Of a stretch of DNA of 64,000 bases, positions 8,386-16,341 are shown piece after piece; the stretch's first letter is position 1, and each line of letters begins with the position of its first letter. The stretch covers positions 1 through 64,000 of the forward strand of contig NVWV01000013.1 in the NCBI GenBank assembly GCA_002746305.1, read 5' to 3'. The notes beneath the pieces were generated by a model. The model saw only the letters and a program-made list of their open reading frames with translations, had not been told where the DNA came from and did no database searches. A program made the translations under genes and the position numbers. This stretch comes from Bacteroidota bacterium. Its GTDB lineage: Bacteria; Bacteroidota; Bacteroidia; NS11-12g; UBA9320.

Positions 8386-9283
8386 CCTTGGTTGCATTGT
8401 ACTACTATCGGCTTGTTTTCCTAAGGAAGAAGCGATAGAACCCAAACCTAGGGTTAATATTTCTGTAGAGCTTGATGCCGGAGACAATAAGAATACTGTT
8501 GCTTTTTATTCCTTGGATGATGCAAAAGTGATTGCAGAGGCTGATCCAATGGATTGGGATTTTTATATCGATGAAAAGGTAATCCGACTGAATTACTTCA
8601 GAAGCTTACGTGCAGCAAAGTTTGACAAGAGTTTCAATCAATTTGATGATACAATTGGATTAGACTTTAGATTTTTAACTTCGGATAATTATGATAGCAT
8701 GGGGCAGTGGGAGTTGAGTGAAGATCAAATCTATATCATTGATTATGGTTTTGACAATGACTTTAATCCAATGGGTCTTATTGCTGTAAGTTTTACACGT
8801 GATGGAAGCAATGTTGAAATCACTTATTATGAAATGGGATCTGATTTTGAGTTGACAGAAACCATATCAAAGTCCAGTTTTTATTATAATCTTAGGGATA
8901 AGAAATCTATTGATTTACCGAAAGAATCAGAGTATAATGTCGCTTTTGGTAAGTATACAGATGTGGTAACTGCTGAGAATGTGACTCAGGATTACTTAAT
9001 CTATGGAGCAATACTTGGAGAGTCTTTGGCATATACTGAAAATGCTGCTTTTGATATAGTGGAAGATGCTACTTTTGATATCCTAAGGTTGACAGGCGAA
9101 AAGAACACTATAGGTTGGGATTGGAAAAGCTTCAATCTTGCTAAAGGTGCTTATGATATAGTCCCAGATAAGACCTACTTAATCTCTAGTAATAGTAGCT
9201 TTAAGTATAAGCTGCGTTTCGTTAGCTTTTATAATTCCTCAGGAGTCTCAGGACATCCCACTTTCGAGTTCAAGTTATTATAA
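8363..9283 (+). CDS. HmuY-like lipoprotein
   Basis: A 306-residue lipoprotein with lipobox LLSAC (Cys at 18). It overlaps the receptor gene by 23 bases. An early segment (NTVAFYSLDDAKV, then DWDFYID) and the C-terminal segment (GWDWKSFNLAKGAYDIVPDKTYLI, then YKLRFVSFYNSSG and FEFKLL) match the HmuY pattern and the C-terminal half of the first gene of this operon. One receptor is thus flanked by two HmuY-like proteins with different export routes, one T9SS-sorted and one lipid-anchored. It probably helps collect or hand over haem; binding residues cannot be assigned from sequence. Confidence 0.75.
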   Translation: MNYLSKISLGCIVLLSACFPKEEAIEPKPRVNISVELDAGDNKNTVAFYSLDDAKVIAEADPMDWDFYIDEKVIRLNYFRSLRAAKFDKSFNQFDDTIGLDFRFLTSDNYDSMGQWELSEDQIYIIDYGFDNDFNPMGLIAVSFTRDGSNVEITYYEMGSDFELTETISKSSFYYNLRDKKSIDLPKESEYNVAFGKYTDVVTAENVTQDYLIYGAILGESLAYTENAAFDIVEDATFDILRLTGEKNTIGWDWKSFNLAKGAYDIVPDKTYLISSNSSFKYKLRFVSFYNSSGVSGHPTFEFKLL

Positions 9284-9310
9284 TTTTGTAATCCTATAAA
9301 AAACCAAATC

Positions 9311-10417
9311 ATGAAATATTTATTTTCCATTCTTTCTCTTTTATTCCTTTTCTCTTGTTCTCAACCGGTGGCTAAAGAAGCAACTGAAACTACAGAAGTA
9401 GTAAGTGAAGTCCAAGAAGATTCCCTTGCTTTTGAGGGTGAAGTTCATTTGAAAAATATAAAGCAACTCACCTTTGGAGGTGATAATGCTGAAGCATATT
9501 TCAGTTTTAAAGGAGATAAATTGGTGTTTCAAGCTAGAAACCCAAAGTGGAATGCTCCATGTGATCAAATTTATGTGATGGATATTGACCAAACGTGGGA
9601 AAGCGAAATACCACAATTGATAAGTACTGGAGATGGAAGAACTACGTGTAGTTACTTTATGCCTGGAGATAGTACTATCATTTATGCCAGTACACATGAA
9701 GGTGATGTGAATTGTCCTCCCAATCCACCGCATACAGGGAAATATGTTTGGCCTATTTATTCAGATTTTGAAATATACACTGCAGATTTACAAGGAAATA
9801 TTCTTAAAAAATTGACGGATAGAGATGGTTATGATGCGGAAGCTACAGTATCTCCCAAAGGAGATAAGATTGTGTTTACTAGTACACGAAGTGGAGATTT
9901 GGAATTGTATACCATGGACATAGACGGTTCCAATGTAAACCAAGTAACTCACGAACTGGGTTATGATGGAGGAGCATTTTTCTCTCCAGATGGTACCAAG
10001 CTTATTTTTAGATCTTCTCGACCAAAGACAGATGAAGACATAAAAGAATACAAAGAGTTACTGGCACAAGATTTAGTAATGCCAACCAACATGGAATTGT
10101 ATGTATGCAATGTAGATGGATCAGATTTAAAAAAGATAACAGATCTGGGACAAGCTAACTGGGCTCCATTTTTTCACCCAAGTGGAGAAAAGGTAATCTT
10201 CTGTTCCAATCATCACAGCCAGAAAGGAGGTAGACCACAATTTAATCTCTTCATGATGAACTTAGATGGTAGTGGACTAGAGCAAATTACATTCGACACG
10301 ATATTTGATAGCTTTCCAATGTTCTCACCAGATGGTACTAAACTTGTTTTTAGTAGCAATAGACACAATGGCGGTACAAGAGAGACCAACATGTTTATAG
10401 CGGACTGGGTAGAGTAG
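9311..10417 (+). CDS. TolB-like (PD40 repeat) lipoprotein
   Basis: A 368-residue lipoprotein (lipobox FLFSC). It contains WD40-like PD40 repeats with signatures such as SPKGDKIVFTSTRSGDLELYTMDIDGSN, FSPDGTKLIFRSSR and FSPDGTKLVFSSNRHNGGTRETNMFIADW. These form a beta-propeller like that of TolB or the N-terminal domain of prolyl oligopeptidases, but no peptidase domain follows. It lies 27 bases after the HmuY-like lipoprotein and is probably the last gene of that operon. A role in haem uptake is possible but not shown. Confidence 0.8.
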   Translation: MKYLFSILSLLFLFSCSQPVAKEATETTEVVSEVQEDSLAFEGEVHLKNIKQLTFGGDNAEAYFSFKGDKLVFQARNPKWNAPCDQIYVMDIDQTWESEIPQLISTGDGRTTCSYFMPGDSTIIYASTHEGDVNCPPNPPHTGKYVWPIYSDFEIYTADLQGNILKKLTDRDGYDAEATVSPKGDKIVFTSTRSGDLELYTMDIDGSNVNQVTHELGYDGGAFFSPDGTKLIFRSSRPKTDEDIKEYKELLAQDLVMPTNMELYVCNVDGSDLKKITDLGQANWAPFFHPSGEKVIFCSNHHSQKGGRPQFNLFMMNLDGSGLEQITFDTIFDSFPMFSPDGTKLVFSSNRHNGGTRETNMFIADWVE

Positions 10418-10426
10418 GTAACTAAA

Positions 10427-10780
10427 CTAAAAATAAAGATTTAATCTTCGCATTGAAGCATTCCTTTTAACGACTACTTTCCATTCATAACTTAAGAGTA
10501 GACTTAAGTTAAATCCTTCATTTTTAAGAGTTATCCAGTTATTGCCGGGGAATGAAGAAGTCTCATAGTCACGGTATGTATATCCATTGTGGTCTCTTGT
10601 TGAAATACGAATAGTTGTTAGTTTTTTTTCCTTGATTAGTTTTTCAAGCATTTCCGCCGTGCTATTGTCTAAAGTTAGTTCTAAGTTGTTTTTAGAATTT
10701 TTTGCTGAGTGAATTACTGTGAAATTAGAGAATGTCACAAAAGAGCAAAGAAGAATGGTAATGGTGAGTAGTGATTTCAT
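10427..10780 (-). CDS. Small exported protein of unknown function
   Basis: A 117-residue protein with an N-terminal signal segment (MKSLLTITILLCSFVTFSNF) and a soluble remainder with alternating beta-type residues. No family recognised. A TAACTTTG promoter box ends four bases before the ATG, so its mRNA is probably leaderless. It converges on the TolB-like gene with a 9-base gap and no clear terminator between. Confidence 0.6.
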   Translation of the reverse strand: MKSLLTITILLCSFVTFSNFTVIHSAKNSKNNLELTLDNSTAEMLEKLIKEKKLTTIRISTRDHNGYTYRDYETSSFPGNNWITLKNEGFNLSLLLSYEWKVVVKRNASMRRLNLYF

Positions 10781-10784
10781 TGAA

Positions 10785-10792
10785 CAAAGTTA
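10785..10792 (-). promoter_or_regulatory. -7 box TAACTTTG immediately before a start codon
   Basis: The box matches TAnnTTTG and ends four bases before the ATG at 10780. Transcription would start at about the first base of the coding region. Confidence 0.6.
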
Positions 10793-10828
10793 GGAAAGAA
10801 ATAGAATAGATATTTTGAGACGAAAAAC

Positions 10829-11290
10829 TCATTTTTTCAAGTACCTATCCAATTCCTTTAGTGCCTCTTTTCGATATGAAAAGGTTAGATAGTCTAAGCC
10901 CAGTTTTTGGCCAAATGAATATGAGAATTCATTGTGTGTAGATACATAAATCATTTTGCTACCAAAGGTTAATTTGTCAGCTTTCGAAAGTGATATTTCA
11001 GTTTTATAACGGCCTAAATATGAGCGTATCCCATAGGTTTTTATATTCTCCCAAGGGATTATTTTGGTTTTAAAATTTGAGATTAAGGTGACCCCTTTTG
11101 ATGAAATTTCAATCTTACTAAATCTGAATGAATAGCTTGAGTATACATACACAATAACTAAGAGAAACGAGATTATTGCCATCTCATAGTCTTTAGACTG
11201 TACTGACTTATAGAATAGAATGGAAAAGACTATACAAGAACATACTATAAGTATGCTCCAGAAGTTATCTTTTCCTCGTCTAAACTTCAT
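10829..11290 (-). CDS. Two-helix membrane protein, PH-like C-terminal half
   Basis: A 153-residue protein. Two membrane helices occupy about residues 10-28 and 36-52. A cytoplasmic beta-rich half includes FSKIEISSKGVTLISNFKTKIIPWENIKTYGI, a pattern resembling bacterial PH-like domains that follow paired helices. The start codon overlaps the previous stop by four bases, so it is in an operon with the SnoaL-like lipoprotein. Function unknown. Confidence 0.6.
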   Translation of the reverse strand: MKFRRGKDNFWSILIVCSCIVFSILFYKSVQSKDYEMAIISFLLVIVYVYSSYSFRFSKIEISSKGVTLISNFKTKIIPWENIKTYGIRSYLGRYKTEISLSKADKLTFGSKMIYVSTHNEFSYSFGQKLGLDYLTFSYRKEALKELDRYLKK

Positions 11291-11805
11291 TGGTTAATGT
11301 TGTGTTTATATACAGAATCTGCAACATGAGTTGCTTTCTTGACATCATCTATGGATTCATTGGGAATGGATAAAGACAAAACATACTGTTTTAGTTTCCA
11401 ATTTCCATTTACTTTTTCCAAAGCACCAGAACCTCTACATGTTCCCATGTGTGTATCTAAGATTTCATCAAACCAAGCAGTATTTTGATTGGTATTTACC
11501 CGAACACTTCGTTGTAAAGTCTTGAAATCCCAAGTGGTTCGTTTATCGAAATAGGGTTTGCAAAAAGCACCAAACTCATCACGTTTCCAGTTTTCTGTTG
11601 CATCTGTTCCAATATAGTTACAGGTACTATCCATAAAACCGATATAGTCCTCCAGATTAGCATTGGCGGCGTTTTGGTGCCAGTTGGTAATTAATGAATC
11701 AATGAGAGTCTCTTGAACTTCAGGAAGCCCTTTTGCGTTTTTTCTAGGGTGTGTGCAGCTTACCCAAATAAGGGCAGCAAGGATGACAATTTGATGTAAT
11801 TTCAT
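11287..11805 (-). CDS. NTF2/SnoaL-like lipoprotein
   Basis: A 172-residue lipoprotein (lipobox WVSC). The body, with LITNWHQNAANANLEDYIGFM, GTDATENWKRDEFGAF and the ending VNGNWKLKQYVLSLSIPN, has the layout of NTF2-like (SnoaL/DUF4440) domains, small cone-shaped folds used for binding or catalysis. The ligand is unknown. It is the first gene of a two-gene unit with the membrane protein downstream. Confidence 0.65.
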   Translation of the reverse strand: MKLHQIVILAALIWVSCTHPRKNAKGLPEVQETLIDSLITNWHQNAANANLEDYIGFMDSTCNYIGTDATENWKRDEFGAFCKPYFDKRTTWDFKTLQRSVRVNTNQNTAWFDEILDTHMGTCRGSGALEKVNGNWKLKQYVLSLSIPNESIDDVKKATHVADSVYKHNINQ

Positions 11806-11923
11806 AATGCTATTCTAGATACAAGTTTAGGCAAAAGGTTGAGAAAAATCTGAAACATGTCATATTCAATACAGGAATAGGAATCTCATTCAATTCCATT
11901 TAAAATTGAATCAAAATTAAATT

Positions 11924-12706
11924 ATGCAGTTCAAAAATATATCATTGGTTTTCTTACTTTCATTTTCTATTTTCATATTTATCGCTTGCACGGACGATGG
12001 TAATTTGACAGATCCAATAATTGAAGTGGTAGATACAGATACTGCATTTACAAAAACAATTGAATTTGCATCCGAAGATGATTTGATCATTACCGCGGAC
12101 CATTATCACGTCAAAAATAATTTGCCGGTCATTGTATTGTGTCATCAAGCTAATTGGAGTCGAGGAGAATATGCAGAGATTGCTCCTAAATTAAATGCTT
12201 TAGGGTTTAACTGTATCGCTATTGACCAACGTTCTGGAGGTACAATAAACGGAGTGGACAATGAAACTACAAAAAGAGCATCTAATGCGGGAAAAGGAAC
12301 TGCTTTTAATGATGCAAAACAAGATATTAATGCCGCAATAGCTAAGGCTAAAGAGCTGTATGATACTACAGTGATTCTTTGGGGAAGTTCATATTCTTCT
12401 GCATTGGCACTAATAGTTGCAACAGAAAATGAGAATGTGGAGCAAGTGCTATCATTTAGCCCTGGAGAATATTTAGGAACTGTAAAAGTGGGAGAGAGCA
12501 TTACATCACTGGACAAGCCTGCTTTTTTGACATCTTCCAAAAGCGAAGGCAATCAGACCAAAGAATTGTTTGATGTAATCCCATCTGACACCAAAATACA
12601 ATTTGTTCCTAATGGCAATGGAGAACATGGTTCCAGAGCATTGTGGGAAGACAAGGCTGATAATGCAGAGTACTGGGTTGCCGTAAAGGCGTTTTTGGGT
12701 AAGTAA
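11924..12706 (+). CDS. Alpha/beta-hydrolase lipoprotein
   Basis: A 260-residue lipoprotein (lipobox IFIAC). Recognisable hydrolase elements are the oxyanion-type segment LPVIVLCHQANWSRGEY, the nucleophile elbow WGSSYSS (GxSxS), and the late His in NGNGEHGSRAL. The reaction could be cleavage of an ester or a similar bond; the substrate is unknown. Unlike GxSxG enzymes, the elbow has Ser in place of the last Gly, as in dienelactone-hydrolase-like relatives. It stands alone between oppositely oriented genes. Confidence 0.75.
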   Translation: MQFKNISLVFLLSFSIFIFIACTDDGNLTDPIIEVVDTDTAFTKTIEFASEDDLIITADHYHVKNNLPVIVLCHQANWSRGEYAEIAPKLNALGFNCIAIDQRSGGTINGVDNETTKRASNAGKGTAFNDAKQDINAAIAKAKELYDTTVILWGSSYSSALALIVATENENVEQVLSFSPGEYLGTVKVGESITSLDKPAFLTSSKSEGNQTKELFDVIPSDTKIQFVPNGNGEHGSRALWEDKADNAEYWVAVKAFLGK

Positions 12707-12724
12707 TCTATTTACCTTTATAAA

Positions 12725-13849
12725 TTAAAGCAGTTCGATAAGTTTTTCTACGGCAAAATCTACCTCTTCTTTAGTGGTAAACTTGCTAAAAGAAAATCGT
12801 ATTGCTGATCTATCTACGGGATGATTGATACCATTCAACACATGACTCTCGTTTATAGCTCCGCTATTGCAGGCAGATCCTCCACTTGCACATATTCCAT
12901 ACATATCCAACTGAAAAAGAAGAGTAGAAGCATTATCAGAAGGAGGCAACGATACACTTAATACCGTATATAGACCGCCTTCTTTACTGGTGTCTCCATT
13001 AAATTGAACTTCTGGAATTTTAGACTTTAGTTGTTGTATGAAGTATGCTTTAATTCTTTGAACAGTGTCGATTTTCACTTCCATATTCCGGGTTGCAACT
13101 TCTAGAGCTTTAGCCAACCCTGCTATTCCAGTTACATTTTCTGTGCCTGCTCTCATGTAGCTCTCTTGGCCACCACCAGTTACAATAGGTCTTATTTTCA
13201 AAGACTTATTTTTATATAGAAATCCAACACCTTTCGGTCCGTGAAATTTATGGGCAGAGCATGCTGCAAAGTCTACATCCCAAGCTGCCAAATCAATTGG
13301 GTAGTGCCCTATAGTTTGTACTGTATCCGTATGAAAGAAGCAGTTGTTAGCTCTAGTTAACCTACTAATAGTTGCCACATCATTCAATGAACCGATTTCA
13401 TTGTTGGCATGCATTAAACTAACTAAACTACCAGGATGCTTTTTTACAAGAAGCTCTAAGTCTTCCAAATCCGCTTTCCCAAATTTATCCAGTTTTACAT
13501 AGTGAATAGTAACCAGTTGTTTTGATTGGAGTTCCTTGGCTGTATCCAGTACCGCTTTGTGCTCAATTTCACTGGTAATGATATGTTTAACCCCAAGGTC
13601 ATTGACCGCACATCTTAGTGCCATGTTATCCGCTTCAGTTCCACTTCCAGTAAAGATTAGTTCTGAACTTGAGCAATTAAGCACTTTGGCTATATCCTTA
13701 CGTGCCATCTCTACAATAGCTTTTGCTTTCCTCCCTTGAGAATGAATAGCTGAGGCATTGCCATAGCAATTTTGCATTACTTCAGTCATCTTTTCTATGA
13801 CCTGTAAATCCATTGGGGTGGTAGCTGCGTTATCTAGGTATACTTGCAT
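12725..13849 (-). CDS. Cysteine desulfurase (NifS/IscS family)
   Basis: A 374-residue PLP enzyme that removes sulfur from cysteine and hands it over as persulfide for Fe-S clusters or thio-modified tRNA. Visible signatures are YLDNAATTP at the start, SGTEADNMAL, HANNEIGS, the PLP-binding Lys in SAHKFHGPKGVGFLY (about residue 199) and the sulfur-accepting Cys in ASGGSACNSGA (about residue 325). Length is normal for the family. No scaffold or other Fe-S assembly gene is adjacent, so its partner is not clear; it lies 37 bases after the agmatinase gene on the same strand. Confidence 0.93.
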   Translation of the reverse strand: MQVYLDNAATTPMDLQVIEKMTEVMQNCYGNASAIHSQGRKAKAIVEMARKDIAKVLNCSSSELIFTGSGTEADNMALRCAVNDLGVKHIITSEIEHKAVLDTAKELQSKQLVTIHYVKLDKFGKADLEDLELLVKKHPGSLVSLMHANNEIGSLNDVATISRLTRANNCFFHTDTVQTIGHYPIDLAAWDVDFAACSAHKFHGPKGVGFLYKNKSLKIRPIVTGGGQESYMRAGTENVTGIAGLAKALEVATRNMEVKIDTVQRIKAYFIQQLKSKIPEVQFNGDTSKEGGLYTVLSVSLPPSDNASTLLFQLDMYGICASGGSACNSGAINESHVLNGINHPVDRSAIRFSFSKFTTKEEVDFAVEKLIELL

Positions 13850-13886
13850 GAATTAATTCAGATTGCAAAGAAAAGATATTTAACTA

Positions 13887-14771
13887 TTAAAGGCAGTATT
13901 TATACCCTATTAGTTTATAGCATAATTGTGCCATGGTATAGGCAGTTAAGTCCTCGTTGCTCAATGGATTTAGCTCTACAATATCAAAGCCCTTAACATC
14001 ACATTTTTCAAAAACCTTTCGCAATAATTTCAATGTTGAATACCACTGCAATCCACCTGGTTCTGGTGTTCCTACACTGGGACAAATACTTGGGTCAAAC
14101 CCGTCGGTATCTATGGTGATATACAAGTTTTTAGGAAGTTTAGAAACCACCTCATCTATCCATGTGTCCGTTTCCCACAGCTGATGAGCATACCAGCAAT
14201 GTATATTACTAGAAGATTTTATCAATTGAGATTCTTCAATGCACTGTGCACGGATTCCTACTTGAAAAATCTCAGGATTAAGCTCATTAATTCGAGCCAT
14301 TACACTGGCATGTGACCATTTGTTCCCTTCATAAGTGTCTCGCAAATCACTGTGTGCATCAAGTTGTAGGATTCCTATATCACTCCATTTTTCCTGAAAT
14401 GCTTTAAATAGACCATAAGAAACCGTGTGTTCCCCTCCAATGGTTACAAGGAACTTGTCATTAGCTAAATGATTTTTACTGTTGAGGTAAACAGTCTCCA
14501 TCGCTTCAGCATTTACCTTGCCTTTAAAATCAAGTGGTGGAATACTTGAGATACCACATTTTTTATAAGCTTCATCATCTATTTCGGGGTCATAAAACTC
14601 GACATACTGAGAATTTTGAATTACCGCTGATGGTCCTTTATATGACCCTTGTTTGTAAGATGAGGTATGCTCATAGGGTAACTGCTGTATCACACACCTG
14701 GAGGTATTGTACTGGAATAATTCTTTTTCCGTTATACCTAAGAAGTTTTCGCTACTATCTAGAACAATCAT
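13887..14771 (-). CDS. speB: Agmatinase / ureohydrolase family protein
   Basis: A 294-residue enzyme of the arginase/agmatinase family, which use two manganese ions to release urea. The metal-binding motifs are intact: GGEHTVS, LDAHSDLRD, SHASVM and ITIDTDGFDPSICPSVGTPEPGG. The GTPEPGG form fits agmatinase better than arginase, giving putrescine from agmatine. Arginine decarboxylase is not in the window. Formimidoylglutamase or guanidinopropionase activity cannot be excluded. Confidence 0.82.
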   Translation of the reverse strand: MIVLDSSENFLGITEKELFQYNTSRCVIQQLPYEHTSSYKQGSYKGPSAVIQNSQYVEFYDPEIDDEAYKKCGISSIPPLDFKGKVNAEAMETVYLNSKNHLANDKFLVTIGGEHTVSYGLFKAFQEKWSDIGILQLDAHSDLRDTYEGNKWSHASVMARINELNPEIFQVGIRAQCIEESQLIKSSSNIHCWYAHQLWETDTWIDEVVSKLPKNLYITIDTDGFDPSICPSVGTPEPGGLQWYSTLKLLRKVFEKCDVKGFDIVELNPLSNEDLTAYTMAQLCYKLIGYKYCL

Positions 14772-14779
14772 TATTTTTG
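14772..14779 (+). promoter_or_regulatory. -7 box of the 14796 lipoprotein gene
   Basis: TATTTTTG, next to the divergent agmatinase start, 16 bases before the ATG at 14796. Confidence 0.5.
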
Positions 14780-14795
14780 ACTTAAATATTTACAA

Positions 14796-15362
14796 ATGAA
14801 ATTAAATAAATCAATCTTCGGTCTCGTAGTCCTATCAATCTTCATTCTTAGTTCTTGTTCACAAGCAAAGTACAGTTCTCATACTCGAAGAGTAAAAGCA
14901 GATAAGATAGTACAAAGTACAAAGAAGGTTGACCGCATAAAAAGAAGTGCAGGATTGATGGAAGGGGAGAAGGTTGAAGACTCAAGAGTTGATAGAACTG
15001 TATTAGTTCTCCCTAAAGTTGGTTCAACCACTCTAAACTCAGAGTTTAGAGCAGAAAGCGAACGCCTTAAAACTCTGCCAGTTGAAAAGCGGTCAATAAC
15101 GGAGACAAAAGGTCTGAAAAAGATTAGAGATTTAGCAGAAAAATCGAGAGTTGCTAAAAAAATAAAAAGAGTAAAAAAACATATTGATTCATCTATAACT
15201 CGAACGGATGATGACGTGGATGATATTGTTTACATTATTCTAGTAGTCATTCTAGTGCTTCTTATCCTTTCTCTAATAACAAAACTAATACCAGCATTTA
15301 GCTATATTTTAGGGATTGCATTATTGATACTCCTAATCTATCTGCTTCTTCAGATCCTATAA
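14796..15362 (+). CDS. Lipoprotein with basic domain and two C-terminal membrane helices
   Basis: A 188-residue protein with a lipoprotein signal (ILSSC) and a long Lys/Arg-rich region (residues about 25-135). Two closely spaced hydrophobic segments at the C-terminus begin DIVYIILVVILVLLILSLI and end LLIYLLLQIL. A lipid anchor combined with a C-terminal hairpin is common in small Bacteroidota envelope proteins, but the function is unknown. It has its own promoter box and a strong terminator. Confidence 0.6.
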   Translation: MKLNKSIFGLVVLSIFILSSCSQAKYSSHTRRVKADKIVQSTKKVDRIKRSAGLMEGEKVEDSRVDRTVLVLPKVGSTTLNSEFRAESERLKTLPVEKRSITETKGLKKIRDLAEKSRVAKKIKRVKKHIDSSITRTDDDVDDIVYIILVVILVLLILSLITKLIPAFSYILGIALLILLIYLLLQIL

Positions 15363-15385
15363 AAGGAATAAATAACAAGTAATAA

Positions 15386-15419
15386 AAAAGGGAAGTATGA
15401 TGATTCATACTTCCCTTTT
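15386..15419. terminator. Bidirectional terminator between the lipoprotein gene and efp
   Basis: A 15-bp perfect stem (15386-15400 with 15405-15419) has A-rich and T-rich arms, so it can end transcripts arriving from both convergent genes. Confidence 0.9.
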
Positions 15420-15435
15420 TAGATTGGATGATAGC

Positions 15436-15996
15436 TTATTTAGCTCTTTCCACATACTCTCCAGTACGGGTATCCACTTTAATTTTTTCGCCTGATTCGA
15501 CAAAAAGAGGTACGTTTACAATTGCACCAGTTTCTAACGTTGCAGGTTTCAATGGGTTATTTGCAGTATCTCCTTTCATACCCGGTTCTGAGTAGGTGAT
15601 TTCTAGAACAACATGATTTGGAGCATCTGCCATGATGGGGTTTCCATCATCAAAGTATACACTTAGAATCATTTCTTCCTTTATAAATTTCATTTGCTCT
15701 CCCATCATTGTTTCAGGAATTCCAATTTGCTCAAAAGTCTCAGTATTCATAAGCATTAGGTTGTCACCATCCTTATAAAGATATTGCATATCAATAAGGT
15801 CTACTCTAACATCATCTATGGTTTCACCACTTCGGAATCTGTTTTCCATGGATTTTCCAGTGATTGCATTTTTCATTTTAACCTGATAAAAAGCTCCTCC
15901 TTTTCCAGGCATGGTATGTTGGTAGTCTACTACTTGACACAATTGGCCATTGTAACGTAGAAACATTCCTCTTGATAAATCTTGTGTAGTTGCCAT
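15436..15996 (-). CDS. efp: Translation elongation factor P
   Basis: EF-P, 186 residues, the usual length. It rescues ribosomes stalled at consecutive prolines. The KOW-like N-terminal domain carries the tip loop MPGKGGAF with Lys32 at the position modified in other species. Two OB-type domains follow, ending GEKIKVDTRTGEYVERAK. No EF-P modification gene is nearby. A TATATTTG box ends seven bases before the ATG. Confidence 0.97.
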   Translation of the reverse strand: MATTQDLSRGMFLRYNGQLCQVVDYQHTMPGKGGAFYQVKMKNAITGKSMENRFRSGETIDDVRVDLIDMQYLYKDGDNLMLMNTETFEQIGIPETMMGEQMKFIKEEMILSVYFDDGNPIMADAPNHVVLEITYSEPGMKGDTANNPLKPATLETGAIVNVPLFVESGEKIKVDTRTGEYVERAK

Positions 15997-16003
15997 TATG
16001 CGA

Positions 16004-16011
16004 CAAATATA
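16004..16011 (-). promoter_or_regulatory. -7 box TATATTTG of efp
   Basis: Matches TAnnTTTG and ends seven bases before the efp ATG, leaving almost no leader. Confidence 0.6.
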
Positions 16012-16070
16012 TTCAATCTATTAATTATATAATTGTTAAAAGAATGTGTGTAGGCTACTTTTTATTCTTT

Positions 16071-16078
16071 TACCTTTG
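16071..16078 (+). promoter_or_regulatory. -7 box TACCTTTG driving the cobalamin riboswitch
   Basis: An exact TAnnTTTG match three bases before the first riboswitch stem. The transcript would begin at or within a few bases of the aptamer. Confidence 0.7.
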
Positions 16079-16080
16079 CA

Positions 16081-16234
16081 TTGCATTTAGTTAAGGGAAG
16101 CGAGGCGAAAATCCTCCACTGTACCCGCAGCTGTAATGTTCCGATGAGGTGTTATATGTCTCAATCCACTGCTCATTTTATGAGTGGGAAGGTAATAACA
16201 CTAGGAACTAAGTCAGAAGACCTACTTTATGTAA
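16081..16234 (+). ncRNA. Cobalamin riboswitch
   Basis: The conserved aptamer core is present in order: agttaagggaa, gcgaaaatcctccactgta, cccgcagctgtaatg and, after a variable stem-loop, agtcagaagaccta. The outer bases ttgcat (16081-16086) and atgtaa (16229-16234) can form the closing P1 helix. Such aptamers bind adenosyl- or methylcobalamin and usually shut down B12 uptake genes. The BtuB-like receptor gene starts about 108 bases downstream. The region between (16235-16341) contains a weak hairpin around 16273-16293 followed by T-rich sequence, a possible expression platform. Confidence 0.92.
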
Positions 16235-16341
16235 ATTGTACTCAATAGCTTTCGGGAAGAAAAGCATTAGGAGTCAGTTAAGGCACTGTCTTTTATATTT
16301 TATTCTCAAAGCTTACAGGCAAAAGGTTAACATACCTAAAC

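Noticed and set aside
9341..9733. 130-residue ORF antisense to the TolB-like gene
   Set aside because: It is a shadow of the PD40-repeat coding sequence; no start context or family match.
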